Of a stretch of 64,000 nucleotides of DNA, positions 18,140-27,340 are shown piece by piece. The position numbers and the translations under genes were made by a program. The notes below the pieces were generated by a model that was not told the origin of the DNA, did not search any database, and worked only from the letters and a program-made list of their open reading frames with translations. Source of the stretch: Tangfeifania diversioriginum (GTDB lineage Bacteria; Bacteroidota; Bacteroidia; Bacteroidales; Prolixibacteraceae); contig NZ_FQZE01000001.1 of the NCBI RefSeq assembly GCF_900141875.1, positions 62,001 to 126,000 on the forward strand, read 5' to 3'. The first letter of the stretch is position 1, and every line of letters begins with the position of its first letter.

Positions 18140-18967
18140 ATGTCTTTCACAACAAGCGACGTTGTCAAGTTACGCAAATTAACAGGTGCAGGGATGATGG
18201 ATTGCAAAAACGCCCTGAAAGATGCCGATGGTAATTTTGACAGAGCACTCGAAATCATTCGCGAAAAAGGAAAATTAATTGCCAGCAAACGTGCTGACAG
18301 GGAAGCCTCTGAAGGTGTTGCTCTTGCAAAAGCAACAGAAGATAAAAAACTGGGGGCGATGGTAGTCCTGAATTGCGAAACCGACTTCGTAGCCAAAAAT
18401 GAAAATTTTGTGGCATTTGCCGAAAGTATCCTGGACGTGGCACTTGCACAAAAACCTGAAAACCTGGAAGCGCTCAAACAACTTGAACTGGATGGCAGAA
18501 CCATTGAAAAACAAGTGACTGAGCAAACTGGGGTAATTGGTGAAAAACTCGAGCTTTCTTTCTACGCAAAAATAGAAGCTGAAACTGTTGTGGCTTATAT
18601 CCACCCGGGGAATAAACTGGCTACTTTGGTAGGGTTCAATAAAGATGGTGTTGAAACACAAGTTGCTAAAGATGTGGCTATGCAGGCAGCTGCCATGTCG
18701 CCAATTGCAATCGACAAAGACACTATTCCGCAGGAAGCTATCGATAAAGAGCTTGAAATTGCCAAAGAAAAATACCGCCAGGAAGGAAAACCCGAAGCAA
18801 TGCTCGACAAAATTGCACAAGGGTCTCTTAACAAATGGTTTAAAGAAGTTACTCTAATTAACCAGGCGTTTATTAAAGACGGTAAAATTACCGTTAAAGA
18901 TTACCTGGTTCAAAACGACAAGGACTTGAAAGTTACTGCTTTCGAACGTTATTCGCTCGACGGTTAA
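18140..18967 (+). CDS. tsf: Elongation factor Ts
   Basis: 275 residues. The N-terminal UBA-like domain with LRKLTGAGMMDCKNALKDADGNFDRALEIIREKG and the core motif LNCETDFVAKNENF are diagnostic. EF-Ts exchanges GDP on EF-Tu. The gene lies 48 bp after rpsB and is followed by a strong terminator, so it ends the operon. Confidence 0.98.
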   Translation: MSFTTSDVVKLRKLTGAGMMDCKNALKDADGNFDRALEIIREKGKLIASKRADREASEGVALAKATEDKKLGAMVVLNCETDFVAKNENFVAFAESILDVALAQKPENLEALKQLELDGRTIEKQVTEQTGVIGEKLELSFYAKIEAETVVAYIHPGNKLATLVGFNKDGVETQVAKDVAMQAAAMSPIAIDKDTIPQEAIDKELEIAKEKYRQEGKPEAMLDKIAQGSLNKWFKEVTLINQAFIKDGKITVKDYLVQNDKDLKVTAFERYSLDG

Positions 18968-18988
18968 TTTCATCCTGAACAATATTTT

Positions 18989-19019
18989 AAAAGCTATCCG
19001 GTTTCGGGTAGCTTTTTTT
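18989..19019 (+). terminator. Intrinsic terminator after tsf
   Basis: AAAAGCTATCCG (18989-19000) pairs with CGGGTAGCTTTT (19005-19016) with one wobble and a GTTT loop, followed by a T tract. Confidence 0.85.
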
Positions 19020-19089
19020 ATGAACTTTTAATAAATGAATTCTTCAAAATTAGTACTTTTTATGTCTATTTTTCGGAAAATTTAATTTG

Positions 19090-19830
19090 ATGCAGCCGGA
19101 TAAAAAACAGTTGGAAATTTTACTGATGCATTATTTCCGGGAATGTTATCCCGGGTTTCCAAAAGGGAAAATGATGCCGACGGAGTCGCCGGATTTTATT
19201 GTGACACTGAAAAGCCGCAATAACCTGGGAATTGAACTTACCCGGCTGAACCCACTAAATGCCCAAACGCCGGATAAGCAGGAACTTTCACAGCAAAAAT
19301 TAAAAGAAGATATTATTGAAACCGCACGGCAAATTTTTGAAAGTAATTCACCCTTTCGGCTGTTTGTAAAATTTCTGTTCTCCGGAAATGAAACCATCGA
19401 AGATGAGCGAAAACTCATTTTGGCAGTTCAGCTGGCAAATATCATCCGGCAATCGGTTGAAAATAAAAAGCCAGCCTCATTTTTCAGGGAAACACTGGAT
19501 TCCAGTTCACTCCCCCGGGGAATTGAGTCCACACTGATTGTCAATCACCCTGCCCTGAATAATTCTTTTTGGGAACGCTCAAATAACCTCGGCGTATCGA
19601 AAAATGTAGTGGCCGACATCAGGGAAGCGATTCAGAAAAAAGATAAAAAACTGATGCTCTACCAGAAACAACGCCTGAATTACTACTGGCTGCTGATTAC
19701 CACCGACCGGTTACGGGGTGTTAAAAGTTATAACCTGCCCAATAAAATACTGAACCACAACTTTCAATCGCGTTTCCAGCGGGTTTTTCTTTTTGATTTA
19801 ATCAAATCAAGCATATTTGAATTAGTATAA
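19090..19830 (+). CDS. Uncharacterised protein, possible PD-(D/E)XK-type fold
   Basis: 246 residues from ATG 19090, no signal peptide or membrane helix. I do not recognise a named family. The N-terminal part has the order ESPDFIV, about ten residues, LGIELTRL, resembling the PD...ExT/ExK core of PD-(D/E)XK nucleases, flanked by helices rich in Lys and Glu. The C-terminal part has basic and aromatic patches (KQRLNYYWLLITTDRLRG, NFQSRFQRVFLFDL). It sits alone between the tsf terminator and the xylanase gene. The nuclease assignment is an inference from motif spacing only. Confidence 0.6.
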   Translation: MQPDKKQLEILLMHYFRECYPGFPKGKMMPTESPDFIVTLKSRNNLGIELTRLNPLNAQTPDKQELSQQKLKEDIIETARQIFESNSPFRLFVKFLFSGNETIEDERKLILAVQLANIIRQSVENKKPASFFRETLDSSSLPRGIESTLIVNHPALNNSFWERSNNLGVSKNVVADIREAIQKKDKKLMLYQKQRLNYYWLLITTDRLRGVKSYNLPNKILNHNFQSRFQRVFLFDLIKSSIFELV

Positions 19831-19887
19831 ATTAATAACTTGTAGCAATTTTATAATGGCAGAGTAAAAATTGAAACCGAACTAAAA

Positions 19888-21018
19888 ATGAAAAGAAGAC
19901 GTTTTATCGGAACTACATCATTAGCCCTGGGTGGCCTGGCAACCTTAAAAGCTGCAGCATGGCACAAAGCAGCAGAAAACACAGGATTGGGCAAACTGTA
20001 CGAAAACGATTTCACAATTGGAACAGCTGTTAGTGGCTGGACATTTTCACAAAACGACACCGAACTGCTTGACCTTGTTAAACACGAATTCAATTCTATT
20101 ACCCCCGAAAATGCACTCAAATGGTCGCGGGTACACCCCGCTGAAAACGAGTGGCGGTTCGATATTGGCGACCGGTTTGTGGAATTCGGTTTGGAAAACA
20201 ACATGCAAATAGTGGGTCATGTTTTGGTGTGGCACAGCCAGGTGCCCCACACAATTTTCCAGGATGAGAGCGGGAACGCCGTAAGTAAAAACATATTACT
20301 CAAACGGATGGAAAACCACATCTCAACACTGGTTGACCGATACAAAGGAAAAATAAATGCTTGGGATGTGGTAAATGAATCGGTAACGCCTGAGGATGGC
20401 TGGCGTAAAAGTCCCTGGTTCGAAATCGCAGGCCCTGAATTTATGGACAAAGCTTTTCATTTGGCCCATGAAGCCGACCCCGATTGTCATCTGCTCTATA
20501 ACGATTATGGAATGGTTAATCCCAAACGTCGTGATTTTGTAGTGAAAATGGTAAAAGATTTTCAGAAAAAAGGGGTACCCATTCATGGCATAGGAATGCA
20601 GGGACATTTCAGCCTGGACTCACCTGACATTACTGAAATAGAAGCCAGCATTGAAGCCTTTGCTTCAACAGGGTTACGGGTGCATATCACAGAACTCGAT
20701 GTGGACGTGCTCCCCAGTAGATGGTCGAGCTCGGCCGAAATTTCCAACAGGGCAGATTATTCTGAAGAACTTAATCCGTACACCGAAGGTTTACCACCCA
20801 AAATTGACGATAAACTCACAAAGCGGTACGAGGATTTGTTCAAACTATTTCTGAAACACCGCGATAAAATCGACAGGGTTACTTTTTGGGGAACAACCGA
20901 CGCCCAATCGTGGAAAAATAATTTTCCGGTACGTGGCCGCACAAATTATCCGCTGCTGTTCGACCGCGAAAGAAACCCCAAAAATGCATACCATGCAGTG
21001 GCAGGATTGAAAGAATAA
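19888..21018 (+). CDS. Endo-1,4-beta-xylanase, GH10 family
   Basis: 376 residues with an RRRFIGTTSLALGGLATLKAAA twin-arginine-like signal. The TIM barrel shows the GH10 landmarks: SITPENALKWSRVHP, GHVLVWHSQVP, the acid/base Glu164 in AWDVVNE, and the nucleophile Glu269 in VHITELDVDV. The C-terminal WGTTDAQSW loop is also present. It cleaves internal xylan bonds outside the cytoplasm. There is no carbohydrate-binding module. The nearby GH127 and GH3 genes could act on the same arabinoxylan-type material, though they are not in one operon. Confidence 0.95.
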   Translation: MKRRRFIGTTSLALGGLATLKAAAWHKAAENTGLGKLYENDFTIGTAVSGWTFSQNDTELLDLVKHEFNSITPENALKWSRVHPAENEWRFDIGDRFVEFGLENNMQIVGHVLVWHSQVPHTIFQDESGNAVSKNILLKRMENHISTLVDRYKGKINAWDVVNESVTPEDGWRKSPWFEIAGPEFMDKAFHLAHEADPDCHLLYNDYGMVNPKRRDFVVKMVKDFQKKGVPIHGIGMQGHFSLDSPDITEIEASIEAFASTGLRVHITELDVDVLPSRWSSSAEISNRADYSEELNPYTEGLPPKIDDKLTKRYEDLFKLFLKHRDKIDRVTFWGTTDAQSWKNNFPVRGRTNYPLLFDRERNPKNAYHAVAGLKE

Positions 21019-21050
21019 CCGCGTAAATTTGTTAAAAATATTATAATGGG

Positions 21051-21203
21051 TCACCTGCTAATGGTTGTTCTCATATACTTTTTCCTGATTCTTTCCAAAT
21101 CAGCTTTTCGCTTTTTAGGATTCCTTTCGTATTCTTCATGTAACTGACATCTGATATCTCTCATCATTTTTACTGCATCAAAATCCTTTTCATTATTCTT
21201 CAT
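21051..21203 (-). CDS. Small 50-residue partner of the PIN-domain gene (probable antitoxin-like protein)
   Basis: ATG 21203 lies inside the 3' end of the PIN gene and overlaps it by 11 nt. The protein begins MKNNEKDFDAVKMMRDIR and is charged and helical, with EEYERNPKKRKADLERIRKK in the second half. Similar short proteins commonly accompany PIN-domain genes in Bacteroidota and other phyla, so it is probably translated with the PIN gene and may neutralise or assist it (inference). It ends at TGA 21051, 32 bp after the convergent xylanase stop. Confidence 0.7.
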   Translation of the reverse strand: MKNNEKDFDAVKMMRDIRCQLHEEYERNPKKRKADLERIRKKYMRTTISR

Positions 21204-21663
21204 TTTCTTCAGGTTTTAAAATTTCTCTTGGTGTTCGTATTTCCAGAAGAGTATATCCATGTTTCAAATTTACACCATTATACTTCTTTATTCTGTCAAG
21301 ATTTACAATATGTTTGAAATTCCAACTTGCCAAAACATGTACATTTTGTAATGTTGCATTCGCAATATGTAAAGCGTCTTCATAAAATCTTCTGGTAATG
21401 GCTCTTTCATTAATATATAATTCAGCCAATGTTTCTGCTTCAATTTCTGTTAACAAGTACTCAATATTACTTTCTGGGACTTCTTCAATTTTGCTTTTAA
21501 CATTATCAGGAGCAAGCTCAAGTTCTCTTAAAGTTGTGTCAGATATCACAGCAACCTTTTCTCCTTTTATAAATTCATCAAACAATTGATTCGACCAAAT
21601 TTTGAATTCTTTGTCAAAGCATCCGCCAATAACTGAAGTGTCAACGTATATTCTTTTCCTCAT
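21193..21663 (-). CDS. PIN-domain protein (VapC-like ribonuclease)
   Basis: 156 residues from ATG 21663; a GTG one codon earlier is also possible. The N-terminal acidic motif IYVDTSVIGGCFD, a middle SDTTLRELELAPD with the second acid, and a C-terminal YEDALHIANATLQNVHVLASWNFKHIVN with the last acids match the PIN nuclease core, as in VapC-type toxins that cut RNA. The 50-residue gene overlapping its 3' end is a likely partner. No classical VapB gene precedes it. Confidence 0.85.
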   Translation of the reverse strand: MRKRIYVDTSVIGGCFDKEFKIWSNQLFDEFIKGEKVAVISDTTLRELELAPDNVKSKIEEVPESNIEYLLTEIEAETLAELYINERAITRRFYEDALHIANATLQNVHVLASWNFKHIVNLDRIKKYNGVNLKHGYTLLEIRTPREILKPEENEE

Positions 21664-21735
21664 CACATGTCTTTATATAAAGATACAAAATTTATTATGA
21701 GATAATCAAACTGATATTACCTAAAAAGAAATAAT

Positions 21736-21743
21736 TAAATTTG
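21736..21743 (+). promoter_or_regulatory. -7 box of the GH127 gene
   Basis: TAAATTTG matches TAnnTTTG and lies 24 bp before ATG 21768. Confidence 0.5.
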
Positions 21744-21767
21744 TTTTTCAATCTATAAAATTAAATC

Positions 21768-24164
21768 ATGCGCCAACTGTTTCTGTTCATAGCTGTCTTT
21801 ATTCTTTTTTACGCCTGTTCAAACCAACAAAATAAGGAGTACCCCATTTCTCCTGTCCCATTTACCGAAGTGAATGTGGAGGATAATTTCTGGTCGCAAC
21901 GCATAAAAACCAACCACGATGTAACCATTCCCATTGCCATTCTAAAAAGCGATGAAACCGGCCGCATAGACAATTTTGCCATTGCCGGCGGCCATATGAA
22001 AGGGGAGTTTTGTTCGCCCTACCCTTTTGATGATTCCGACGTTTTTAAAATTATTGAAGGCGCTGCTTACTCGCTGCAAATGTTCCCTGATGAAAAACTG
22101 GAAAGCACCATCGACTCGCTGATTGACCTGATTTACGATGCACAGGAAGACGATGGTTACCTGTTTACCAACCGCACAATTATGGGCGAAAACGGCCACG
22201 ACTGGATTGGAAAAGAACGCTGGGAAAAGGTGGATGATTTGAGCCACGAACTTTACAACCTGGGCCATTTTTATGAGGCAGCAACGGCATACTACCAGGC
22301 AACCGGCAAACAAAAAATTTTGGATATTGCCATAAAAAGCGCCGATTTGGTCGATAGGGAGTTTGGGTACGGCAAAATTGAAAACTTCCCCGGCCACCAG
22401 GAGATTGAAATCGGGCTGGTGAAACTCTACCGCGTTACCGGCGAAAAAAGGTACCTCGACCTAGCCAAATTTTTTCTCGACATCCGCGGAAAAGGGATCG
22501 GTGAAAAAACCACCTACAACCAGTCGCACCTGCCGGTGGTGGAACAAACCGAAGCAGTTGGCCACTCGGTGCGCGGGGCTTACATGTGGACCGGCATGGC
22601 CGATGTGGCGGCACTCACCGGCGACCAACAGTACATTGATGCCATCAACAGTATCTGGGAAGATGTGGTGTATAAAAAGCTGTACATCACCGGCGGAATT
22701 GGTGCCGAGGGTGGCCACGAAGGTTTTGGCGGAGAGTATGAACTGCCCAACGGACGTGCTTACTGCGAAACCTGCGCGGCAATTGCCAACGTATTCTGGA
22801 ACCACCGCATGTTTCTGATGACCGGCGATGCCAAATACATCGACGTGTTGGAGCGGTCGCTGTACAACAATGTGTTGTCGGGCGTTTCGCTCAGCGGCGA
22901 CCATTTCTTTTACCCCAACCCGCTGGAATCGAGGGGCCAGCACGAACGCAGCGAATGGTTCGGATGCGCCTGCTGCCCGTCGAATATTTCGCGATTTATC
23001 CCGTCGATGCCCAACTACATTTACGCCCAAAACGGAAGCGACCTGTATGTTAACCTTTTTGTTCCCGGCTCCACAACGTTTGAAACGCAAAACGGGCAAC
23101 TAAAAATTTCGCAGGAAAGTAACATGCCCTGGAACGGAGAGGTGACAATTGCGGTTGAGCCCGAAAATAACACCAAAGCAAATTTACTGATCCGCATTCC
23201 GGGCTGGGCTTCCAAAAATCCTGTCCCGGGCGATTTGTACTCATTTATGAATCAACCATCCTCATCCACCGTTTTTAAGGTGAATGGCGAAATAGTTTCG
23301 CCTGAAACAAAAAACGGGTATGCTGAAATTGCAAAAAACTGGGAAGCAGGCGACAAAATTGAAATCGAATTTCCGTATGAAATCAGGAAAATAATAGCCC
23401 ACCCGAATATTGAAGACGATTGGGAAAAAATGGCACTTCAGCTGGGGCCGCTGGTTTATTGTACCGAATGGGCCGATTATGATGACCCGGATATTTTAAG
23501 CCTGGTTTTGCAGGAAAACGCAGAACTTTCGTATGCCTTTCAACCGGAAAAACTGGGTGGAGTAAATATAATTTTGGGTGATGCACTGGGCACAAAAACA
23601 GTAAGCAGTGAAGGAGAAACTGAAACTTACCCACGTGAATTCAAAGCCATTCCTTATTATGCCTGGGCGCACCGCGGAAAAGGACAAATGGCCGTCTGGA
23701 TTCCCACATCCGAAAAATCGGCCCTTCCCAAGCCATTGCCTTCCATCGCCTCCGAAAGTGATGTTGAAGCCTCGTTGGCAACCAATGCGCTGCGCGGGAT
23801 TAACGACCAGCTTCTGCCAGAACATTCGGCCGACAAAAGCCACACGCTTTACCACTGGTGGCCGGCAACAAACGAAACCCACTGGGTAATTTACAATTTT
23901 AAAGCACCGGCAACCATTTCGGAATGCGGGTTGTACTGGCTGAAAGATATCCCAAATGGCGGTTGCGGCCTGCCCGAGTGGTACAAACTCTACTACAAAC
24001 GCGGACAAAAATGGGTGGAAGTGGATGCCGAAACGCCTTATCCGCTCATGGAAGATGAATTGAACCGGGTTGTTTTTTCGCCGGTTACCACCTCGGCCAT
24101 GAAGCTGGAAGTACAGTTGCAGGAGGAATATTCTACAGGACTGCATGAATGGACAGTGAACTGA
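21768..24164 (+). CDS. Beta-L-arabinofuranosidase, GH127 family (DUF1680), lipoprotein
   Basis: 798 residues. The signal FLFIAVFILFYACSN ends in a lipobox Cys, so it is membrane-anchored. The N-terminal motif FTEVNVEDNFWSQRI and the (alpha/alpha)6 barrel are typical. The zinc-thiolate site of GH127 is visible as GRAYCETCAA (Cys333, Glu334, Cys336) and WFGCACCPSN (Cys400, Cys402, Cys403), of which one C-terminal Cys is the nucleophile in the family. A further C-terminal beta domain (about 620-798) follows. It releases L-arabinofuranose or related sugars from plant or algal glycans. Confidence 0.92.
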   Translation: MRQLFLFIAVFILFYACSNQQNKEYPISPVPFTEVNVEDNFWSQRIKTNHDVTIPIAILKSDETGRIDNFAIAGGHMKGEFCSPYPFDDSDVFKIIEGAAYSLQMFPDEKLESTIDSLIDLIYDAQEDDGYLFTNRTIMGENGHDWIGKERWEKVDDLSHELYNLGHFYEAATAYYQATGKQKILDIAIKSADLVDREFGYGKIENFPGHQEIEIGLVKLYRVTGEKRYLDLAKFFLDIRGKGIGEKTTYNQSHLPVVEQTEAVGHSVRGAYMWTGMADVAALTGDQQYIDAINSIWEDVVYKKLYITGGIGAEGGHEGFGGEYELPNGRAYCETCAAIANVFWNHRMFLMTGDAKYIDVLERSLYNNVLSGVSLSGDHFFYPNPLESRGQHERSEWFGCACCPSNISRFIPSMPNYIYAQNGSDLYVNLFVPGSTTFETQNGQLKISQESNMPWNGEVTIAVEPENNTKANLLIRIPGWASKNPVPGDLYSFMNQPSSSTVFKVNGEIVSPETKNGYAEIAKNWEAGDKIEIEFPYEIRKIIAHPNIEDDWEKMALQLGPLVYCTEWADYDDPDILSLVLQENAELSYAFQPEKLGGVNIILGDALGTKTVSSEGETETYPREFKAIPYYAWAHRGKGQMAVWIPTSEKSALPKPLPSIASESDVEASLATNALRGINDQLLPEHSADKSHTLYHWWPATNETHWVIYNFKAPATISECGLYWLKDIPNGGCGLPEWYKLYYKRGQKWVEVDAETPYPLMEDELNRVVFSPVTTSAMKLEVQLQEEYSTGLHEWTVN

Positions 24165-24266
24165 AACAAATAATTCCCATTGATTATCCACCCTGTTTAA
24201 TTCAGTCAAAAAAAATTTCTTAAACTGGCTTCATTTCATTATCCTGTTGTGGTGTACTTAGAAAAA

Positions 24267-24298
24267 CTTGGATTGTACGACAAATTGCCGTACATTTG
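24267..24298 (+). promoter_or_regulatory. Promoter and probable operator of the tacA/tacT-like pair
   Basis: TTGG (24268-24271), a 19-nt spacer and a perfect TACATTTG (24291-24298) form a promoter. An inverted repeat TGTACG (24274-24279) / CGTACA (24289-24294) lies between and overlaps the -7 box, the expected place for autorepression by the antitoxin. Confidence 0.65.
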
Positions 24299-24312
24299 TA
24301 AAAAAAGTTATT

Positions 24313-24600
24313 ATGCAAGCACAACTAAATAAAGATGAAAGAATTGAAATAAGAATATCTCCCCATGATAAACGAATTTTTCAAAAAGCTCAAAAATTAA
24401 GTGGAGATAAATCTTTTAGCAGTTTTATTGTCCGCGTTGTTAAAAAGGAAGCTGAAGAAATTGTTGCTAAAAATGACACGGTAATTGCAAGTGAAAGAGA
24501 CAGGAATATTTTTTTTAAAACTGTGTTTGGAGATAGCAAGCCAAATTCGAAATTAATTGAAGCAGCTGAAAAATATAAATCTCAGGCGGATTTATTGTGA
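24313..24600 (+). CDS. TacA-like (DUF1778) antitoxin
   Basis: 95 residues from ATG 24313. The N-terminus KDERIEIRISPHDKRIFQKAQKLSGDKSFSSFIVRVVKKEA is a ribbon-helix-helix of the DUF1778/TacA type; the C-terminal half (FFKTVFGDSKPNSKLIEAAEKYKS) is the part that wraps the toxin in this family. It should bind the palindrome at its own promoter. Its TGA overlaps the GTG of the toxin gene. Confidence 0.88.
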   Translation: MQAQLNKDERIEIRISPHDKRIFQKAQKLSGDKSFSSFIVRVVKKEAEEIVAKNDTVIASERDRNIFFKTVFGDSKPNSKLIEAAEKYKSQADLL

Positions 24601-25088
24601 AAATTCAACTTTTAAAAAAAAAGCACAACAGAAAAGACTTCACTTGTGAAGAAGATACCTTGACTGAATATATCAGGAAACAGGTTAGTCAGGATATTCG
24701 AAAAAGGCTTGTAATCTGTTTTGTTGCAGTTGACAATGATTATAATGTAATAGGTTATTACACATTAACAAGTGAAAGTCTTGGCCGGGAATTAATCCCC
24801 GATAAATACTTAAAACGGGTACCTAAAAACTACAATGCTCCGGTTATTTTATTAGGTCGGCTTGCAAGAGATATCAGGGTAAAAGGAGCCGGACTTGGAG
24901 AACACCTCCTTTTGGATGCACTGTTCAGGAGTTATAAATTGTCGAACAAAAGCATTGGAGCAATGGCTGTGGTGGTTGATCCAATTAATGAAAAAGCTGT
25001 TGCATTTTATAAAAAATATGGTTTTGAGCAGCTTCCGGATAGTGAAAAAATGTTCCTCCCGATGAAAACAATTGGGCAAATAATTTAA
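24597..25088 (+). CDS. TacT-like GNAT acetyltransferase toxin
   Basis: 163 residues from GTG 24597, overlapping the antitoxin stop by 4 nt (GTGA). The GNAT fold shows YYTLTSESL, the acetyl-CoA loop ILLGRLARDIRVKGAGLGEHLLLDAL and VVVDPINEKAVAFYKKYGFEQL. TacT-type toxins acetylate the amino group of charged tRNAs and so block translation. Gene order, overlap and the operator-bearing promoter support a complete type II toxin-antitoxin module. Confidence 0.88.
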   Translation: MKIQLLKKKHNRKDFTCEEDTLTEYIRKQVSQDIRKRLVICFVAVDNDYNVIGYYTLTSESLGRELIPDKYLKRVPKNYNAPVILLGRLARDIRVKGAGLGEHLLLDALFRSYKLSNKSIGAMAVVVDPINEKAVAFYKKYGFEQLPDSEKMFLPMKTIGQII

Positions 25089-25146
25089 AAAACACACTAT
25101 TGTATCTACGTGTGGCGATTATCATTATTTTTTCTCATTTTAAAAA

Positions 25147-25641
25147 TTAATCATCTTCACCGAAAAAGTCATCGGGATTAAACGGAATATCGTCGTCGGG
25201 ATCTTTGTCGAACGGGCCAACTCCGGGCGGGTTAAACAGCCCCCAGCGGTCGATAATGTAATTCCACTGGTCGAAACCAGCCACCCAGTCAATAAACAGC
25301 AGGCGGTACTCTTCAATCAAATCCCGCACAATGTCGAAATATTCCACTTCCTCAAATCCGAACATTTCCAGCGAATGGTTGGAAACCATCAGGTCGCGGG
25401 CGGCTTTGCGGATAATTGCCGCCGCTTCCATTCGTAGGTCATACAAATCACCGCCCTCGGCGCCAGCAACTTTTGCCGTGAGCATTCCGGCATCCGAAAG
25501 TATTTGCCCTTTAATAAATTGCAGGTGTTCGTTATCTTCTGGAAATAAATCGCAGATTTTCCGGGTCATTTGATAAATCTCTTCCCCCTTTTTGTAAATG
25601 GGAAGGTCTTCCACCTGTTGTCGTCTTTCGTTGGAATCCAT
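25147..25641 (-). CDS. Four-helix-bundle-like protein of unknown function
   Basis: 164 residues, acidic, no signal or membrane segment. Residues 13-125 look like a helical bundle related to the 23S IVS/four-helix-bundle family: LPIYKKGEEIYQMTRKI, LRMEAAAIIRKAARDLMVSN and YFDIVRDLIEEYRLLFIDWV. The tail is rich in Asp and Pro (PPGVGPFDKDPDDDIPFNPDD), probably disordered. A TACATTTG box on the minus strand at 25681-25688 may be its promoter. Function is unknown. Confidence 0.7.
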   Translation of the reverse strand: MDSNERRQQVEDLPIYKKGEEIYQMTRKICDLFPEDNEHLQFIKGQILSDAGMLTAKVAGAEGGDLYDLRMEAAAIIRKAARDLMVSNHSLEMFGFEEVEYFDIVRDLIEEYRLLFIDWVAGFDQWNYIIDRWGLFNPPGVGPFDKDPDDDIPFNPDDFFGEDD

Positions 25642-25828
25642 TTTTCGCTCCTATAAACTGGTTTTAAATCGGCTGAATAGCAAATGTACAAAAAATGTGT
25701 ATCGAGCAATGCAGTGTACTTCTCCCTCATAATCTTTATAAAATCTTTATACCCGCCGGCCAATATTTTATGTAGTGTTTATGAAATCTGTTTCAAATTT
25801 GCTTTAGGTAAAATTGAAAAGACAATAA

Positions 25829-27280
25829 ATGGCCCAGGTCTTAAATATCAAACTGATAGCAAAAGTAGCAAGCCGGATTTCTTTCATTGTTTCAGGTGCA
25901 TTGCTTATCACTGTGGGAATAGCATTTCTGTTCAATGAGAACGCCGGGCCGTTTGTAATCACCTCCCTGTTTTCTATTGCGGTTGGGTTGATTATGTATT
26001 TTCTCAGCAGAAACCTGGGTAAAAATGAAGTGATCACCCGCAAAGAAGCATTTTTATCCGTAACTGTTGCCTGGTTTTATATTAGCCTGACAGGCAGCCT
26101 GCCCTTCATTATTTCTGGGGCCATCCCTTCATTTATCAATGCATTTTTTGAGTCAGCTTCCGGGTTTACCACCACCGGATCGTCTATTTTAACCAATATT
26201 GAATCGCTGCCAAAATCCATTTTGTTCTGGCGCAGTTTAACTCACTGGATTGGCGGAATTGGTATTGTGGTGTTGTTTATAGTTGTTATGCCTTCACTCC
26301 AGGAAGGAGGCTACCACTTGTTTACGCTTGAATCTTCTTTCCAGGATAAAATCCAGCCAAAAATAAAATCAGTGGGACAGCGGCTACTGTACATTTATGT
26401 AACCCTGACCGCTGCAGAAACGGTTTTTTTGCTGGCTGGCGGAATGAACCTGTTCGAAAGTGTTTGCCATGCCTTTGGCACAGTAGCCACAGGAGGTTTT
26501 TCACCCAAAAACACCAGCATTGGAGGCTACAGTCCCTACATTCAGTATGTGGTGATGCTATTTATGCTCCTGGGAGGAATGAATTTCGTTATCCACTATT
26601 ATTTGGTAAAACGGGAATTCAAAAAAATTAAAGCGAACGAAGAGATCCGGTTTTTCCTGCTGGTAGTGTTTGGTTTAGGTTTTATCATTACACTATCGCT
26701 GTTTTTTAAAGCCGGCAAACCGATTGAAGAATCATTCCGCGAATCGTTTTTTCAGGTTATTTCCATTGTAACCTGCACCGGATATGCCACAGCCGATTAT
26801 CTGCTTTGGCCACAGTTTGCCTGGTTAATCATCTTTTTTGCCATGTTCCTGGGCGGGAGTACAGGCTCAACCGCCGGTGGCATAAAAATGGCACGGCACC
26901 TGTTGTTCTTTAAAAACATCCGGCGATTTTTCCGGGAATCTGCCTATCCCCGTGCGGTTATCCCTTTGAAGCTGAATGGAAATGTGATTAAAGAATCAAC
27001 CAATCAAAACATTCAGTCCTTTTTATTCACCTACCTTGCTGTTTTTGCAATTGGGTCCGCCGTGCTGGCCTTAACCGGACTTGACGGGGCAACTGCAGCA
27101 AGTTCTGCCGCAACCGCCATGGCGGGTATCGGGCCGGGAATTGGAACGGTGGGGCCAGCAGCCAATTTTGCCCATTTAACAGGAATTGCAAAATTAACGA
27201 TGACTTTTTTGATGATTTTAGGGCGATTGGAAATTTATACCGTACTCATTCTATTTACCCCGAATTTTTGGAAAGAATAA
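25829..27280 (+). CDS. TrkH/KtrB-family potassium channel subunit
   Basis: 483 residues, highly hydrophobic, with the four pore loops of the SKT superfamily recognisable: FESASGFTTTGSSI, HAFGTVATGGFSP, QVISIVTCTGYATADY, and ATAMAGIGPGIGTVGPAANF. Each carries the Gly of the selectivity filter. It passes K+ across the inner membrane. Partner TrkA/KtrA (RCK) genes are not adjacent; only the APC transporter at 30408 carries a TrkA-C domain. A KdpD/KdpE-like pair follows 60 nt downstream. Confidence 0.92.
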   Translation: MAQVLNIKLIAKVASRISFIVSGALLITVGIAFLFNENAGPFVITSLFSIAVGLIMYFLSRNLGKNEVITRKEAFLSVTVAWFYISLTGSLPFIISGAIPSFINAFFESASGFTTTGSSILTNIESLPKSILFWRSLTHWIGGIGIVVLFIVVMPSLQEGGYHLFTLESSFQDKIQPKIKSVGQRLLYIYVTLTAAETVFLLAGGMNLFESVCHAFGTVATGGFSPKNTSIGGYSPYIQYVVMLFMLLGGMNFVIHYYLVKREFKKIKANEEIRFFLLVVFGLGFIITLSLFFKAGKPIEESFRESFFQVISIVTCTGYATADYLLWPQFAWLIIFFAMFLGGSTGSTAGGIKMARHLLFFKNIRRFFRESAYPRAVIPLKLNGNVIKESTNQNIQSFLFTYLAVFAIGSAVLALTGLDGATAASSAATAMAGIGPGIGTVGPAANFAHLTGIAKLTMTFLMILGRLEIYTVLILFTPNFWKE

Positions 27281-27301
27281 TAATTTAACGGTTGCTATAA
27301 T

Positions 27302-27309
27302 TACATTTG
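27302..27309 (+). promoter_or_regulatory. -7 box of the KdpD-like kinase gene
   Basis: TACATTTG matches TAnnTTTG. Transcription near 27316 would make GTG 27320 almost leaderless and favours ATG 27341. Confidence 0.5.
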
Positions 27310-27340
27310 ATAAAATTTAGTGTCCTCAGTCAGAAAAAGA

